A DNA stretch of 64,000 bases from Terriglobales bacterium (GCA_025462725.1 JAOAPE010000001.1:62001-126000), one strand, 5' to 3'. Counted from the stretch's first letter, positions 14,388 through 23,575 are shown. A program made the numbers and translations. Notes: generated by a model not told the origin, from the sequence alone.

Positions 14388-17135
14388 ATGTCGTCGCACG
14401 AACTTCCTAAGTCCTACAATCCGGGCGCGATTGAAAGCCGCTGGGCCGAATACTGGGTCGCGGAAAAGCTCTTCCACGTTGATACACCGCCTACATCCGA
14501 CAACGTGTTTGACCTGCTGCTGCCGCCACCGAACGTCACTGGGCGACTGCACATGGGGCACATGCTCAACCAGACGGAGATGGACATCATCATCCGATGG
14601 AAGCGCATGAGCGGCATGAATACGCTGTGGCTGCCGGGGACCGATCACGCGGGCATCGCGACGCAGATGATGGTGGAACGGCAGCTTGCCACCGAAGGCA
14701 AGAAGCGCCAGGAGTTGGGGCGCGAGAAGTTCATTGAACGCGTGTGGGAGTGGCGCGGACATTACGGCGGCGCCATCCTTGACCAGATGAAGCGGCTGGG
14801 CGCGTCAGTCGACTGGCAGCGCGAATACTTCACCATGGACGAGAACCTCTCGGTGGCGGTGCGGGAGGCGTTTGTCCGACTACATGAGCAAGGCCTGGTC
14901 TATCGCGGAAATTACATTGTGAATTGGTGTCCGCGATGCGTCACGGCAATCTCCGATCTCGAAGTTGTGCACGAAGAGATGCAAGGCAAGCTGTACGAGA
15001 TCAAGTATCCGATCGTGGGCAGCAAGGATTCGATCACGGTGGCGACGACGCGTCCGGAGACGATGCTGGGCGATACCGCAGTGGCGGTGAATCCGAACGA
15101 CGAGCGTTACAAGCACCTGATCGGACGAGTCGCAAGAGTGCCGCTCATGGATCGCGAGATACCCATCGTTGCCGATGACTGGGCGAATCCGGAGTTTGGC
15201 ACCGGTGCGGTGAAGGTGACACCCGCGCACGATCCAAATGATTTTGCGCTAGGCAAACGGCACAATCTTCCGCAGATCAACATCATGGACGAAAACGCGC
15301 GGATGAACGAGAACGCCGGAGCCTATGCGGGGCTGGACCGTTTCGCGGCGCGGTCGAGAGTCCTGGAAGATTTGGACAAGCAGCATCTTCTCGTTCGCGT
15401 GAAGGATCACACGCTTTCGGTTGGAAAGTGCGACCGTTGCAAGACTATCGTGGAGCCTCGGCTCTCAATGCAGTGGTTCGTGAAGATTGCTCCGCTGGCG
15501 CAGCGGGCGATTGAAGTAGTGGACAAGGGCTACATCAAGTTCACCCCTGACAATTACAAAACGATTTACCTGAACTGGATGCACAACATCTATGACTGGT
15601 GCATTTCGCGACAGTTATGGTGGGGGCATCGCATTCCCGCCTGGCATTGCGCCGATTGCAAGCAGGACACGGTTGCGCGTGAAGCTCCGAAAAAGTGCGT
15701 GCACTGCGGCAGCGTCAACATCGAGCAAGACACCGACGTGCTCGACACGTGGTTTTCGTCCGCGCTGTTGCCATTCACGACTTTCGGATGGCCGCAGAAG
15801 ACGAAGGATTTGGAAGTATTTTATCCGACGTCGCTGCTGATAACGGGATTCGACATCCTGTTCTTCTGGGTGGCGCGCATGATTATGATGGGCACATGGT
15901 TCATGGGCGACGAAGACAAACTCGATTCTTCCAATGAGGTCGGGCAGAAGAAACTCGCAGCAAGTGTTCCCTTCCGCGAGGTTTATATTCACGCGCTGGT
16001 GCGCGATGCGGATCGGCAGAAGATGTCGAAGACCAAAGGCAACGTGCTCGACCCGATTGAAATCATCGAGCGATTCGGCACGGATGCGGTGCGCTTCACG
16101 CTGGCGTCCATGGCAGCTCCGGGGACGGACATCGCCTTCAATGAAGATCGCACAGAAGGATATCGCGCATTCGCGAACAAGATATGGAATGCCGCGCGCT
16201 TCATCTTCATGAACGTGGACCGGGCGCAGGAATCGGGCGCGTGGTCGCTTTCGGCATTTGATTTTTCAGTGACTCCGAAGGCGTCAACCCTGGAAGACCG
16301 CTGGATATTGTCGCGATTCCATGCAGTGACGCAGCAAGTGGATGAGTCGCTGAAGGCGTATCGCTTTGACGATGCGGCGAATGCGATTTACCGGTTCTTC
16401 TGGGGCGAGTTCTGCGATTGGTACATCGAGATCGTGAAACTGCGCTTGAATGCGGGCGATTCCGCTGCGGACAAGGCAGCCACAGCAGCTGCGCTTGATT
16501 TCGTGATGCACATCTTCGAAGGGTCATTGCGCTTGCTCTCTCCATTCATGCCCTTCATCACGGAAGAGATATGGCATGCAATCTACGATGGAAATCCGCC
16601 GAAGAAGTCGATCGCGCTGGCGGGCTATCCGAAACCTTCGGCCGAAGCTGTGGCTACTGATGCGGAATCGGAGATGGCGCTACTTCAGGCGTTAATCGTT
16701 GACGTGCGCACGATCCGCGCGGAGTTGAAGGTCGAGAACAAGTTGAAGACTCCGATTGAAGTCCATGCGAATTCGGGTTCTCGCGTTCGGGACATAATTC
16801 AAGCAAACATGAATTCCGTGCTCAAGCTGGCTAACGTTGAGCAGGTGGCGTTCACGCCAAGTTCCCTGTCGAACGCGGCGGGGACGAAGGTTTCGCCAAA
16901 CTATGAAGTCCGCGTAGTGTACGAGCAGAAGATCGACGTAGCGGCCGAGCGAGAACGTCTTACAAAAGAGTTGAAGAAGTTCGGGACGGAGATGGCAAAC
17001 GCGCAACGGCAGCTATCGAACGAGCAGTTCATGGCCAAGGCCCCGGAGAAAGTTGTGGAGGGGATTCGTCGACGCTCAGGCGAGTTGACCGGGCTCATTG
17101 AGAAAATCACGAAGGCATTGGGGGAGTTGGGGTAA
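14388..17135 (+). CDS. valS: Valyl-tRNA synthetase
   Basis: Class I aminoacyl-tRNA synthetase that charges tRNA-Val; 915 residues, normal for the family. The HIGH-type motif is HMGH at residues 55-58 and the KMSKS-type motif is KMSKT near 545, within the ValRS context RQKMSKTKGNVLDP. The editing domain (CP1) lies between them, with TTRPETMLGDTAVAVNP. The anticodon-binding domain occupies about 650-800, and the C-terminal 65 residues are the ValRS coiled-coil arm (ERERLTKELKKFGTEMANAQ). The gene faces a VOC gene tail to tail with only four bases between the stops. Confidence 0.97.
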   Translation: MSSHELPKSYNPGAIESRWAEYWVAEKLFHVDTPPTSDNVFDLLLPPPNVTGRLHMGHMLNQTEMDIIIRWKRMSGMNTLWLPGTDHAGIATQMMVERQLATEGKKRQELGREKFIERVWEWRGHYGGAILDQMKRLGASVDWQREYFTMDENLSVAVREAFVRLHEQGLVYRGNYIVNWCPRCVTAISDLEVVHEEMQGKLYEIKYPIVGSKDSITVATTRPETMLGDTAVAVNPNDERYKHLIGRVARVPLMDREIPIVADDWANPEFGTGAVKVTPAHDPNDFALGKRHNLPQINIMDENARMNENAGAYAGLDRFAARSRVLEDLDKQHLLVRVKDHTLSVGKCDRCKTIVEPRLSMQWFVKIAPLAQRAIEVVDKGYIKFTPDNYKTIYLNWMHNIYDWCISRQLWWGHRIPAWHCADCKQDTVAREAPKKCVHCGSVNIEQDTDVLDTWFSSALLPFTTFGWPQKTKDLEVFYPTSLLITGFDILFFWVARMIMMGTWFMGDEDKLDSSNEVGQKKLAASVPFREVYIHALVRDADRQKMSKTKGNVLDPIEIIERFGTDAVRFTLASMAAPGTDIAFNEDRTEGYRAFANKIWNAARFIFMNVDRAQESGAWSLSAFDFSVTPKASTLEDRWILSRFHAVTQQVDESLKAYRFDDAANAIYRFFWGEFCDWYIEIVKLRLNAGDSAADKAATAAALDFVMHIFEGSLRLLSPFMPFITEEIWHAIYDGNPPKKSIALAGYPKPSAEAVATDAESEMALLQALIVDVRTIRAELKVENKLKTPIEVHANSGSRVRDIIQANMNSVLKLANVEQVAFTPSSLSNAAGTKVSPNYEVRVVYEQKIDVAAERERLTKELKKFGTEMANAQRQLSNEQFMAKAPEKVVEGIRRRSGELTGLIEKITKALGELG

Positions 17136-17139
17136 TTCG

Positions 17140-17532
17140 CTAGCGTTTCACTTCTGACATTAGCGCGAGCATGTTGTTTTCCGAATCGCGGAAGAAGGTC
17201 ATCCAGAGATCGTAAGTGGGCATAGGGGCGACGAGGTGCGGCTTGTCTTCGAATTTCACGCCGCGCGATTGCATGGTTTCGTATTGCTGGTTAATGTCGG
17301 CCACCTTGAAATAGAGAATCGAGCTGGGATGGTCAAACTCGGCGTTCTCTGGAGGCGAGAGCATGAGCCGCACTCCGTCACAATCAAAAAAAGACAGCTT
17401 GCCTGCGGAGAACAGGTGTTTCATGCCGAGTTGGTCACGATAAAACGCGGTGGCGCGGTCGGAGTCATGCACGTTGATGGCGATTTGTCCGATGGTGGAG
17501 AGCATGCGGGTATTGTAGGTGCCGGAGGGCAT
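17140..17532 (-). CDS. VOC-superfamily (glyoxalase-like) protein
   Basis: A 130-residue vicinal-oxygen-chelate protein. It shows the paired beta-alpha-beta-beta-beta layout, beginning IGQIAINVHDSDRATAFYRD and with a second half starting SILYFKVADINQQYETMQS. Family members include glyoxalase I, dioxygenases and resistance proteins. The first His-like ligand position is replaced in INVHD context and the C-terminal Glu/Asp is in FRDSENN, so metal binding is plausible but unproven. Substrate is unknown. It converges with valS. Confidence 0.8.
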   Translation of the reverse strand: MPSGTYNTRMLSTIGQIAINVHDSDRATAFYRDQLGMKHLFSAGKLSFFDCDGVRLMLSPPENAEFDHPSSILYFKVADINQQYETMQSRGVKFEDKPHLVAPMPTYDLWMTFFRDSENNMLALMSEVKR

Positions 17533-17629
17533 TACGTCATCCCGCTCCCTCCGCCACGCAAAAATTGTTTGCGTGCCCTGTATATACTGTCTGCGAAGCC
17601 GAAATCACTGAAAGACTGACTGCGAACCC

Positions 17630-18508
17630 GTGGACTGGCACAGCCGACGCATTACAGCAATCCTGGAAAACGCGCTCCTCGAAGACAAAGCCACGCGTGA
17701 TGCCACGACCTATGCGACCATCGACCCGCAACAGCGGGCGACGGCGACCGTGATCGCGAAACAGGATTGCATCCTCTCAGGGATAGGCGCGGTGGCGCGC
17801 ATCATCGAGGTTTTTGAACAGCTTGATGGCGCGGTGATCGGCCACTCGGAAGTGACGAGTCATCCGGAGATATTCGACGGGATCAAGCTGCATCCGGGCC
17901 AGCCGATCGCGGTGATACGGCACAATGCGCGGGTGATCCTCTCTTGCGAACGCGTCATATTAAATGTGCTGCAACGGATGAGTGGCGTCGCGACGCTGAC
18001 ACGCAAGTTCACTGATGCGATAGCGGGGACGCATGCGCGAATCCTCGACACGCGAAAGACTTTTCCCGGCTTCCGTGTTTTAGATAAGTATGCGGTGCGG
18101 TGCGGCAACGGATTTAACCATCGGCTGGATCTTTCTGACGGCGTGCTGATCAAGAACAACCACATTGCGCTTGGCGGCGGGATCGCGGCGGTGCTCGAGA
18201 AGGCGCATAGGAATCGGCGGGGCGAGCAGCCGATCGAGATCGAAGTCCGAAACCTTTCTGAGTTGGAACAGGCATTGAGCAGCGGAGCGGAAGCGATTCT
18301 GCTGGATAATATGTCGCCGGAGATGGTGCGGCAGGCGGTGGAGCGGGTGAAGACTCATTCGCGTCGAGTTCCGCTGGAATGTTCAGGTGGGATGAAGCTG
18401 GAGAATGTCCGGGCCTATGCGGACACCGGTGTGGATTACATTTCGGTTGGCGCGTTGACCCATTCGGCGACGGCGGTGGATATGAGCATGCGGATTGTGG
18501 CAGCTTAA
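17630..18508 (+). CDS. nadC: Nicotinate-nucleotide pyrophosphorylase (carboxylating)
   Basis: Quinolinate phosphoribosyltransferase, which makes nicotinate mononucleotide from quinolinate and PRPP in de novo NAD synthesis. The 292-residue protein shows the family core: ILSCERVILNVLQRMSGVAT, then DTRKTFPGFRVLDKYAVRCG with the substrate Arg/Lys residues, HRLDLSDGVLIKNNHI, and the phosphate loop EAILLDNMSPE and LECSGGM. GTG 17630 is the only usable start, because an in-frame stop lies at 17609. nadA and nadB are not in this window. It is probably transcribed alone. Confidence 0.95.
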   Translation: MDWHSRRITAILENALLEDKATRDATTYATIDPQQRATATVIAKQDCILSGIGAVARIIEVFEQLDGAVIGHSEVTSHPEIFDGIKLHPGQPIAVIRHNARVILSCERVILNVLQRMSGVATLTRKFTDAIAGTHARILDTRKTFPGFRVLDKYAVRCGNGFNHRLDLSDGVLIKNNHIALGGGIAAVLEKAHRNRRGEQPIEIEVRNLSELEQALSSGAEAILLDNMSPEMVRQAVERVKTHSRRVPLECSGGMKLENVRAYADTGVDYISVGALTHSATAVDMSMRIVAA

Positions 18509-18513
18509 GAACC

Positions 18514-18551
18514 TAGTTTCGAGTCTCGAGTTTCAAGTTTCAAGTTTCAAG
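18514..18551. repeat. AGTTTCA heptamer tandem repeat
   Basis: AGTTTCA is repeated three times exactly at 18529-18551, with degenerate copies back to 18514. Similar AGTTTCT arrays lie at 21043-21063 and 61635-61649. All three are just after genes. Probably a slippage-generated minisatellite. Confidence 0.7.
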
Positions 18552-18681
18552 AGCAAGACCTTGAACCACCAATGCACCGAGCCAAAGAAACAAAGTGTAT
18601 CCGGCGGTGAAGTGAGACAATCCAAAGAAACACCAGCAATTCTGGAATCCTAAGACAATTTGAATCAGGAGAGTTTTTTCT

Positions 18682-19326
18682 ATGCGTATTAAGTCCTCTG
18701 TAATTTCAGCGCTGGTGCTCGCATTGGCGTTGTCCACGGCCGCGTTCGCTGCGGATTACAAGATCGATCCAGCCCATTCTTCCGCAACGTTCAACGTGCG
18801 GCACATGGTGATCAGCAACGTTCCCGGCAGGTTCCAGGATGTTTCCGGCACCATCAACTATGACGATGCTGATGTCACCAAGTCATCCGTCGAAGCTACG
18901 ATCAAGGCATCAAGCATCACGACCGACAACGAAAATCGCGATAAGCACTTGAAGAGCGCTGATTTTTTTGACGTCGAAAAATTCCCGGAGATCACGTTTA
19001 AGAGCAAGAAGATCGAGAAGCGCGGCAACCAGCTGGTGGCAATCGGAACGTTCACAATGAAGGGCGTAAGCAAGGACATTGAGCTTCCGTTCGAGCTGAG
19101 CAAGCTGAATACCCCGCGTGGCACCTTGATCGGCATTGTGGCAGAGACGGAAATCAACCGCATGGATTATGGCGTGTCATGGAACCGTGCGATCGAAGGT
19201 GGCGGTGCAGTTGTTTCAGAAAAAGTGAAGATTCAGTTGAGCCTGGAAGCGAAGCCGGCGGGTGCCGCGGCTCCGGCAAAGACGGGCGCGGCTGCTGCTC
19301 CGGCAGCGGCACCAGCGAAAAAGTAA
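18682..19326 (+). CDS. YceI-family periplasmic lipid-binding protein
   Basis: A secreted lipocalin-like protein of 214 residues. A signal peptide covers residues 1-23 with a cleavage site after AFA. The mature part begins DYKIDPAHSSATFNVRHMVI and continues with the YceI pattern GTINYDD, LKSADFFDVEKFPEITFKSK, GTFTMKGVSKDIELPF and MDYGVSWNRAIEGGG. Family members bind polyisoprenoids or related amphiphiles in the periplasm. The last 25 residues are an Ala/Pro/Lys tail. AGGAGAG gives a strong ribosome binding site. A very strong terminator follows at 19348. Confidence 0.92.
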   Translation: MRIKSSVISALVLALALSTAAFAADYKIDPAHSSATFNVRHMVISNVPGRFQDVSGTINYDDADVTKSSVEATIKASSITTDNENRDKHLKSADFFDVEKFPEITFKSKKIEKRGNQLVAIGTFTMKGVSKDIELPFELSKLNTPRGTLIGIVAETEINRMDYGVSWNRAIEGGGAVVSEKVKIQLSLEAKPAGAAAPAKTGAAAAPAAAPAKK

Positions 19327-19347
19327 GCAGTTTGAAATTGATGCGAG

Positions 19348-19376
19348 GGCGTACTCTAAGCGAGTACGCCTTTTTT
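19348..19376 (+). terminator. Rho-independent terminator abutting birA
   Basis: The perfect 9-bp stem GGCGTACTC/GAGTACGCC (19348-19356 and 19362-19370) with loop TAAGC is followed by six T residues (19371-19376). The run ends one base before the ATG at 19378 assigned to the next gene. Confidence 0.95.
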
Positions 19377-19377
19377 C

Positions 19378-20184
19378 ATGACAGACGATTTGCTCACGCC
19401 CGAAAACTTGAAGCCGTTGTTGGGCGGAGCTATGTTTCGCGAGATCCATCATTTTACGGCGATTGATTCCACGAATTCTGCCGCGATGCAGGCGGCAGCG
19501 GCGGGCGCAGAGGAAGGCAGCGTATTCATTGCAGAGCAGCAACATTCCGGGCGCGGGCGCGGCGGACACTCGTGGCACTCGGCACCGGGGACGGGGATAT
19601 ATGTGTCAGTGGTGCTGCGGCCGAAGTTGAGTCCCGGAGATGTGTTGTGGCTGTCACTCATCGCAGGGCTGTCAGCGCATGAGGCGATTGAATCCGTGGT
19701 GAGCGTTGCTCCGGACCTGCGCTGGCCGAATGACATCATGTTCGGTCAGCAAAAGCTCGGCGGGATCCTGACGGAGTTGAATGCGGATGTTCATCGCGTG
19801 AACTATGCGGTGGTGGGGATCGGCATCAATGTGAACCAGGCTGAATTCCCTGCTGACATCCGCGAATTGGCTACATCGCTTAGGATTGAGACTGACCGCG
19901 AGTGGCCGCGCGTGGAGATTACCGCTGCTTTGCTAAAATCGGTTGACCGTGAGTATCGGGCGCTGAATGTTGCTGGCCATCCGGCGGCGGCGATTTCATC
20001 GATCACCGAGAGGTTCGAGAAGGCTTCATCATACGCACGAGGCGCGCAGGTACGAGTGGACGAGGATGGCGGATACTCGGGACGGACGGTCGGACTTGAT
20101 GCGCGAGGATTCTTGCGAGTGGAAAGTGCGGCGGGACTCAAGACCGTATTGAGTGGTGGAGTCCGCAAGTTGGTCGAAAAGTGA
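19378..20184 (+). CDS. birA: Biotin-[acetyl-CoA-carboxylase] ligase, no HTH domain
   Basis: Biotin protein ligase, which activates biotin with ATP and attaches it to the carboxyl-carrier protein of acetyl-CoA carboxylase. The 268-residue protein has the catalytic domain only: STNSAAMQAA, the biotinyl-AMP loop SGRGRGGHSWHS, then DLRWPNDIMFGQQKLGGIL and AVVGIGINVNQ. The N-terminal DNA-binding domain of the E. coli type is absent, so it should not repress biotin genes. The annotated ATG 19378 sits one base after a terminator T-run and has no ribosome binding site; ATG 19432 (MFREIHHFTAIDSTN), after GGAG, is an alternative. coaX follows by 10 bases. Confidence 0.92.
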   Translation: MTDDLLTPENLKPLLGGAMFREIHHFTAIDSTNSAAMQAAAAGAEEGSVFIAEQQHSGRGRGGHSWHSAPGTGIYVSVVLRPKLSPGDVLWLSLIAGLSAHEAIESVVSVAPDLRWPNDIMFGQQKLGGILTELNADVHRVNYAVVGIGINVNQAEFPADIRELATSLRIETDREWPRVEITAALLKSVDREYRALNVAGHPAAAISSITERFEKASSYARGAQVRVDEDGGYSGRTVGLDARGFLRVESAAGLKTVLSGGVRKLVEK

Positions 20185-20194
20185 AAAGGGACGC

Positions 20195-21034
20195 ATGCTG
20201 CTGTTGATCGATGTTGGAAACACGAATACGGTGCTCGGGCTGTATTCTGCCGCCGAGAATGACGCGGAAAAGTACTCGAAGCTCATCGCGCATTGGCGCG
20301 TGGCCACGATCAAAACGCAAACTGTGGACGAGTACGGCGTGCTGTTCCGCAACCTGTTTGCGATGGACAACATTGAAGTGAAGAATGTGCAGGGCATCGG
20401 GATATCTTCGGTGGTGCCGCCGATGGACAGCACGTTGCGCGAAGTGTGCGAGCGATACTTCCATCTCAAGCCGCTGTTCATCGAACCGGGAATAAAGACG
20501 GGGATGCCGGTGCAATATGACAATCCCGCGGAGGTTGGGGCGGACCGTATCGTCAATGGAGTTGCGGCCTTCGAGAAGTTTGGTGGGCCATGCATCGTGG
20601 TGGATTTCGGAACAGCGACGACGTTCGACGCGGTGTCAAAAAAAGGCGAGTACATGGGCGGAGTGATCGCGCCGGGAATCGGTATATCTGCTGAGGCGCT
20701 GTTCGAGCGCACAGCGCGGCTGCCGCGAGTGGATATCCGCAAGCCGCAACGCACGAGCGTGATCGGCACGAACACGGTGGGCAGCGTGCAGTCGGGCCTG
20801 TATTACGGATATTTGGGTCTGGTGGATGGAATCCTGGAGCGACTGGTCGCGGAGATGGGAAGCGAGACAAAAGTTGTTGCTACCGGCGGACTGGCAGCGC
20901 TTATCGCTTCGGGATCGAAGTACATCACCGCCGTCGATGACCTGCTCACGCTCGACGGCCTGCGAATAATTTGGGAGCGGAATGCTCATCTGAGGCCGCG
21001 GGCGGCTGATGCGGCGGGTGCGAAACGTAAGTAG
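20195..21034 (+). CDS. coaX: Type III pantothenate kinase
   Basis: First enzyme of coenzyme A synthesis (ATP-dependent phosphorylation of pantothenate), type III (CoaX), of the ASKHA fold. I start it at ATG 20195, which has AAAAGGGA seven bases upstream and yields MLLLIDVGNTNTVLGLY, the standard N-terminus; a longer GTG frame would overlap birA. Other signatures are NPAEVGADRIVNGVAA, the catalytic VVDFGTATTFDAV and the late VVATGGLAALIA. Length (279 residues) is normal. It is surely co-transcribed with birA, a pairing seen in many bacteria. Confidence 0.95.
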   Translation: MLLLIDVGNTNTVLGLYSAAENDAEKYSKLIAHWRVATIKTQTVDEYGVLFRNLFAMDNIEVKNVQGIGISSVVPPMDSTLREVCERYFHLKPLFIEPGIKTGMPVQYDNPAEVGADRIVNGVAAFEKFGGPCIVVDFGTATTFDAVSKKGEYMGGVIAPGIGISAEALFERTARLPRVDIRKPQRTSVIGTNTVGSVQSGLYYGYLGLVDGILERLVAEMGSETKVVATGGLAALIASGSKYITAVDDLLTLDGLRIIWERNAHLRPRAADAAGAKRK

Positions 21035-21042
21035 TTCAAAGC

Positions 21043-21139
21043 AGTTTCTAGTTTCTAGTTTCTCGCAAGCTCAACCGAGCTTTCTTTAAATGAAATACAT
21101 ATATCCTTCGGCTCCGCTGCGCTACGCTCAGGATGACAG
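21043..21139. repeat. AGTTTCT repeat and CCTTCG-CTCAGG element
   Basis: Three AGTTTCT heptamers (21043-21063) and one copy of the dispersed CCTTCGGCTCCGCTGCGCTA type element (21103-21139) fill the gap after coaX. No gene is seen. Confidence 0.7.
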
Positions 21140-21167
21140 TCGCAGAGAGTAGTTCCTATTCACCTTC

Positions 21168-21863
21168 GTGGAAAATTACTTCAATTACTTCACAGAGATC
21201 GAAGAGCATTATCAGCGGCGTCGCGGGACGGTGCTGTTGATGTCCACGTTGGATTGGGCGTTGATTGAAACTTGGAAGGATGCGGGGATCCCGCTGGAGG
21301 CGGTGCTGCGCGGGATTGATTCTGCATTTGATTCGTATGACAGCAAGCCGGCCCGCGCGAAGACGCGCAAGGTCAACAGCCTGACATATTGCTCGCAAGA
21401 GGTGCTCGCGGCGGCGGAAGAGATGAAGGAAGCGGCGACCGGTGCGGCGAAGCAGAGTGACACAGCAACGGCACCGGGGATGGATGCGGGCGCGGTGGTT
21501 GCGTACCTGAAGAAGAATTCGGATGCATTGGGGAACGACGCGGTGCCGGATGGGGCACAAGTGCTGGCGCGGGAATTCAGAGATACGCTCAGGTCTATGG
21601 CGGAGAAAATGGCGGATGCTGTGCCGAAGCTGGAAGATGTCGAGCGGCAGCTTACGGTAATGGAAGAAAAGTTGTTTGCTGTGTTACTTACATCAACGCC
21701 GGACGGTGAGCTTGTCGAAATCCGCGCACAGGCGGACCGTGACATTGCGCCGTATAGAAGCAAGATGATATCGGCGCAGATCGAGCAACTGCACCGGCAA
21801 TACGTCAACAAGAGACTGCTGGAGCGCGCCAAGCTGCCGCGCCTTAGCCTGTTCTACATGTGA
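21168..21863 (+). CDS. Conserved hypothetical protein, helical
   Basis: A 231-residue protein that I do not recognise. It starts at GTG 21168 and begins with an aromatic-rich segment, YFNYFTEIEEHYQRRRG, followed by LSTLDWALIETWKDAGIPLE-like helices that resemble a small winged-helix fold. The middle (residues 80-105) is Ala/Thr-rich and the C-terminal half is a long helix, rich in charged residues, ending in an R/L-rich tail. There is no signal peptide or membrane segment. Its stop overlaps the start of the RlmD-like methyltransferase gene by four bases (GTGA), so the two are translationally coupled and the product may act in RNA metabolism. Confidence 0.75.
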   Translation: MENYFNYFTEIEEHYQRRRGTVLLMSTLDWALIETWKDAGIPLEAVLRGIDSAFDSYDSKPARAKTRKVNSLTYCSQEVLAAAEEMKEAATGAAKQSDTATAPGMDAGAVVAYLKKNSDALGNDAVPDGAQVLAREFRDTLRSMAEKMADAVPKLEDVERQLTVMEEKLFAVLLTSTPDGELVEIRAQADRDIAPYRSKMISAQIEQLHRQYVNKRLLERAKLPRLSLFYM

Positions 21864-23194
21864 GCCAATTGAAACAAGCAAATCTGAAAATCGAGAAACT
21901 GATCTATGGCGGCGATGGACTTGCGCGCTTGCCAGCTACTGAGGCCAATGCAGGCAAAGGGAAGACTGTGTTCGTGCCATTCGTGCTCGAAGGCGAAGAG
22001 GTTTCCGCGAAGATTGTTGGGGAGAAATCGGGTTTCGCGCGGGCTAGGGCTGAGCAGATTGTTTCGGCGTCGCCGTTGCGGATTGAGCCGGGGTGCCCGT
22101 ACTTTCTACGCTGCGGTGGATGCCATTATCAGCATACGAGCTATGAGCATCAGCTTGAGATCAAGAGGAACATCCTGCTGGAAACGCTGAGGCGGACGGC
22201 GAAGCTGGATTGGCAGGAACCGGTCGGCGTGCATGCGTCGCCGCCGTGGAACTATCGCAATCGCACACGGATGAAAGTGAGTGCGGCGCAGGCGGGCGAA
22301 TTTGCCATGGGCTACTACAGGTTTGCTTCGCATCAATTGTTGCCGGTGGAGCAGTGTCCGATCAGTTCATTATTGATCAATCGCGCAGTCGCGGTGATTT
22401 GGGAGATTGGAAAAAGGGGCGGTGTTCCGGGGGCGATTCGGGAGGTTGAGTATTTCGCGAATGCAGATGATTCGGAGTTGATGCTGGAGCTGTATTTGCA
22501 TCCGACGTCGGCAGAGGAGTCGCAAGAGTCGCTACAAGGTTTTGCGGAGGCGTTGAAAAAGAGGTTGCCGGAGCTGATCGGAGCGGCGGCGTTTGTGAGC
22601 GCGGAAGGCGAGCACCTGGATTCGGCGAAGCCGGTTTGGAGTTTTGGACAGACAGAGATGGTGTACCGGACGAAGAGTGATTCGTATCGAGTGCGCGCGG
22701 GATCGTTCTTCCAGACGAATCGGTTCATGACGGAAAAGCTGGTGGAGTTGGCGACTCAGGGGCGAAGCGGTGAGTTGGCGCTCGATCTATACGCGGGAAC
22801 AGGGTTGTTCTCGCTGGCGCTGGCGCGGAGTTTCGAACGAGTGGTGGCGGTGGAAGCGGCCCCGGCATCGTTCGCGGACCTGCGCGCGAATGCGCCGGAG
22901 AAGGTGGAGAGCGTACGGTCCACGACGGAAGAATATTTGCGGAAGGCGAGTGGGTCGGGACGTCCAGATTATGTTTTGGTTGACCCACCGAGGGCGGGGC
23001 TGGGGGAGAAGCTCTCGCGAAGTTTGGCTGGGGTGATATCTCCGCGAATCGGGTACGTCTCGTGTGATCCTTCAACGCTGGCGCGGGACTTGCGCGTGCT
23101 GATCGAGGCTGGATATCGGGTGGAGTCGATCGATATGGTGGACCTGTTTCCGCAAACATTTCATATAGAGACAATCGTACAGCTGGTGCGATAA
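21860..23194 (+). CDS. rlmD: RNA uracil-C5 methyltransferase, TrmA/RlmD family
   Basis: SAM-dependent 5-methyluridine methyltransferase of 444 residues. It has an N-terminal TRAM domain (residues about 8-70), an iron-sulphur cysteine cluster CPYFLRCGGCHYQH, and a Rossmann methyltransferase domain with LALDLYAGTGLFSLALA and PDYVLVDPPRAG. The catalytic Cys lies in YVSCDPSTLARDL. The Fe-S cluster and TRAM domain fit RlmD (23S rRNA U1939) or RlmCD instead of TrmA; the exact site is inferred. The gene overlaps its upstream neighbour by four bases. Confidence 0.9.
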   Translation: MSQLKQANLKIEKLIYGGDGLARLPATEANAGKGKTVFVPFVLEGEEVSAKIVGEKSGFARARAEQIVSASPLRIEPGCPYFLRCGGCHYQHTSYEHQLEIKRNILLETLRRTAKLDWQEPVGVHASPPWNYRNRTRMKVSAAQAGEFAMGYYRFASHQLLPVEQCPISSLLINRAVAVIWEIGKRGGVPGAIREVEYFANADDSELMLELYLHPTSAEESQESLQGFAEALKKRLPELIGAAAFVSAEGEHLDSAKPVWSFGQTEMVYRTKSDSYRVRAGSFFQTNRFMTEKLVELATQGRSGELALDLYAGTGLFSLALARSFERVVAVEAAPASFADLRANAPEKVESVRSTTEEYLRKASGSGRPDYVLVDPPRAGLGEKLSRSLAGVISPRIGYVSCDPSTLARDLRVLIEAGYRVESIDMVDLFPQTFHIETIVQLVR

Positions 23195-23260
23195 CATCCA
23201 CATGCGTTTCTGCAGGCACTGGGGCGTGCAAACCGCTTTGCAAAATCCTGAAGGAGAGCA

Positions 23261-23557
23261 ATGCCGTACGCAATCGGAATCATTCGTTATCGTCGCCCCA
23301 TAGAAGAAGTGTTGGCGCATGTGGAAGAGCATCGCGCGTATTTGCGCGCTCTGAACGAGCAAGGAATCCTGCTGGTGTCCGGGCCGCTGTCGCCGCGGAA
23401 TGGCGGCGCACTGTTGCTGCGGTTGCCGGAAGGCAACGTGGAAGCGCGGCTCGACGAGATTCGCGACAATGATCCATATGTGAAAGCTGGCGTTGTTCAA
23501 TACGAATTGTTGGTATGGCAACCCGGCATTGGACTCGAAGCGCTCGACGAACTCTAA
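23261..23557 (+). CDS. YciI-family protein
   Basis: A 98-residue protein of the YciI-like, ferredoxin-fold family, with the usual layout: RPIEEVLAHVEEHRAYLRAL, then GILLVSGPLSPRNGGALLL and a C-terminal DNDPYVKAGVVQYELLVW. The His in EEHRAY is the proposed active-site residue of this family. Its reaction is unknown. GGAGAGCA is a good ribosome binding site. It lies 18 bases before comEC and is likely co-transcribed. Confidence 0.88.
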   Translation: MPYAIGIIRYRRPIEEVLAHVEEHRAYLRALNEQGILLVSGPLSPRNGGALLLRLPEGNVEARLDEIRDNDPYVKAGVVQYELLVWQPGIGLEALDEL

Positions 23558-23575
23558 CCGATTGCTCCGCGAACC

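Noticed and set aside
22725-23273. 182-aa minus-strand frame opposite rlmD
   Set aside because: Pro/Ala-rich shadow; the plus strand holds a clear RNA methyltransferase with all motifs.
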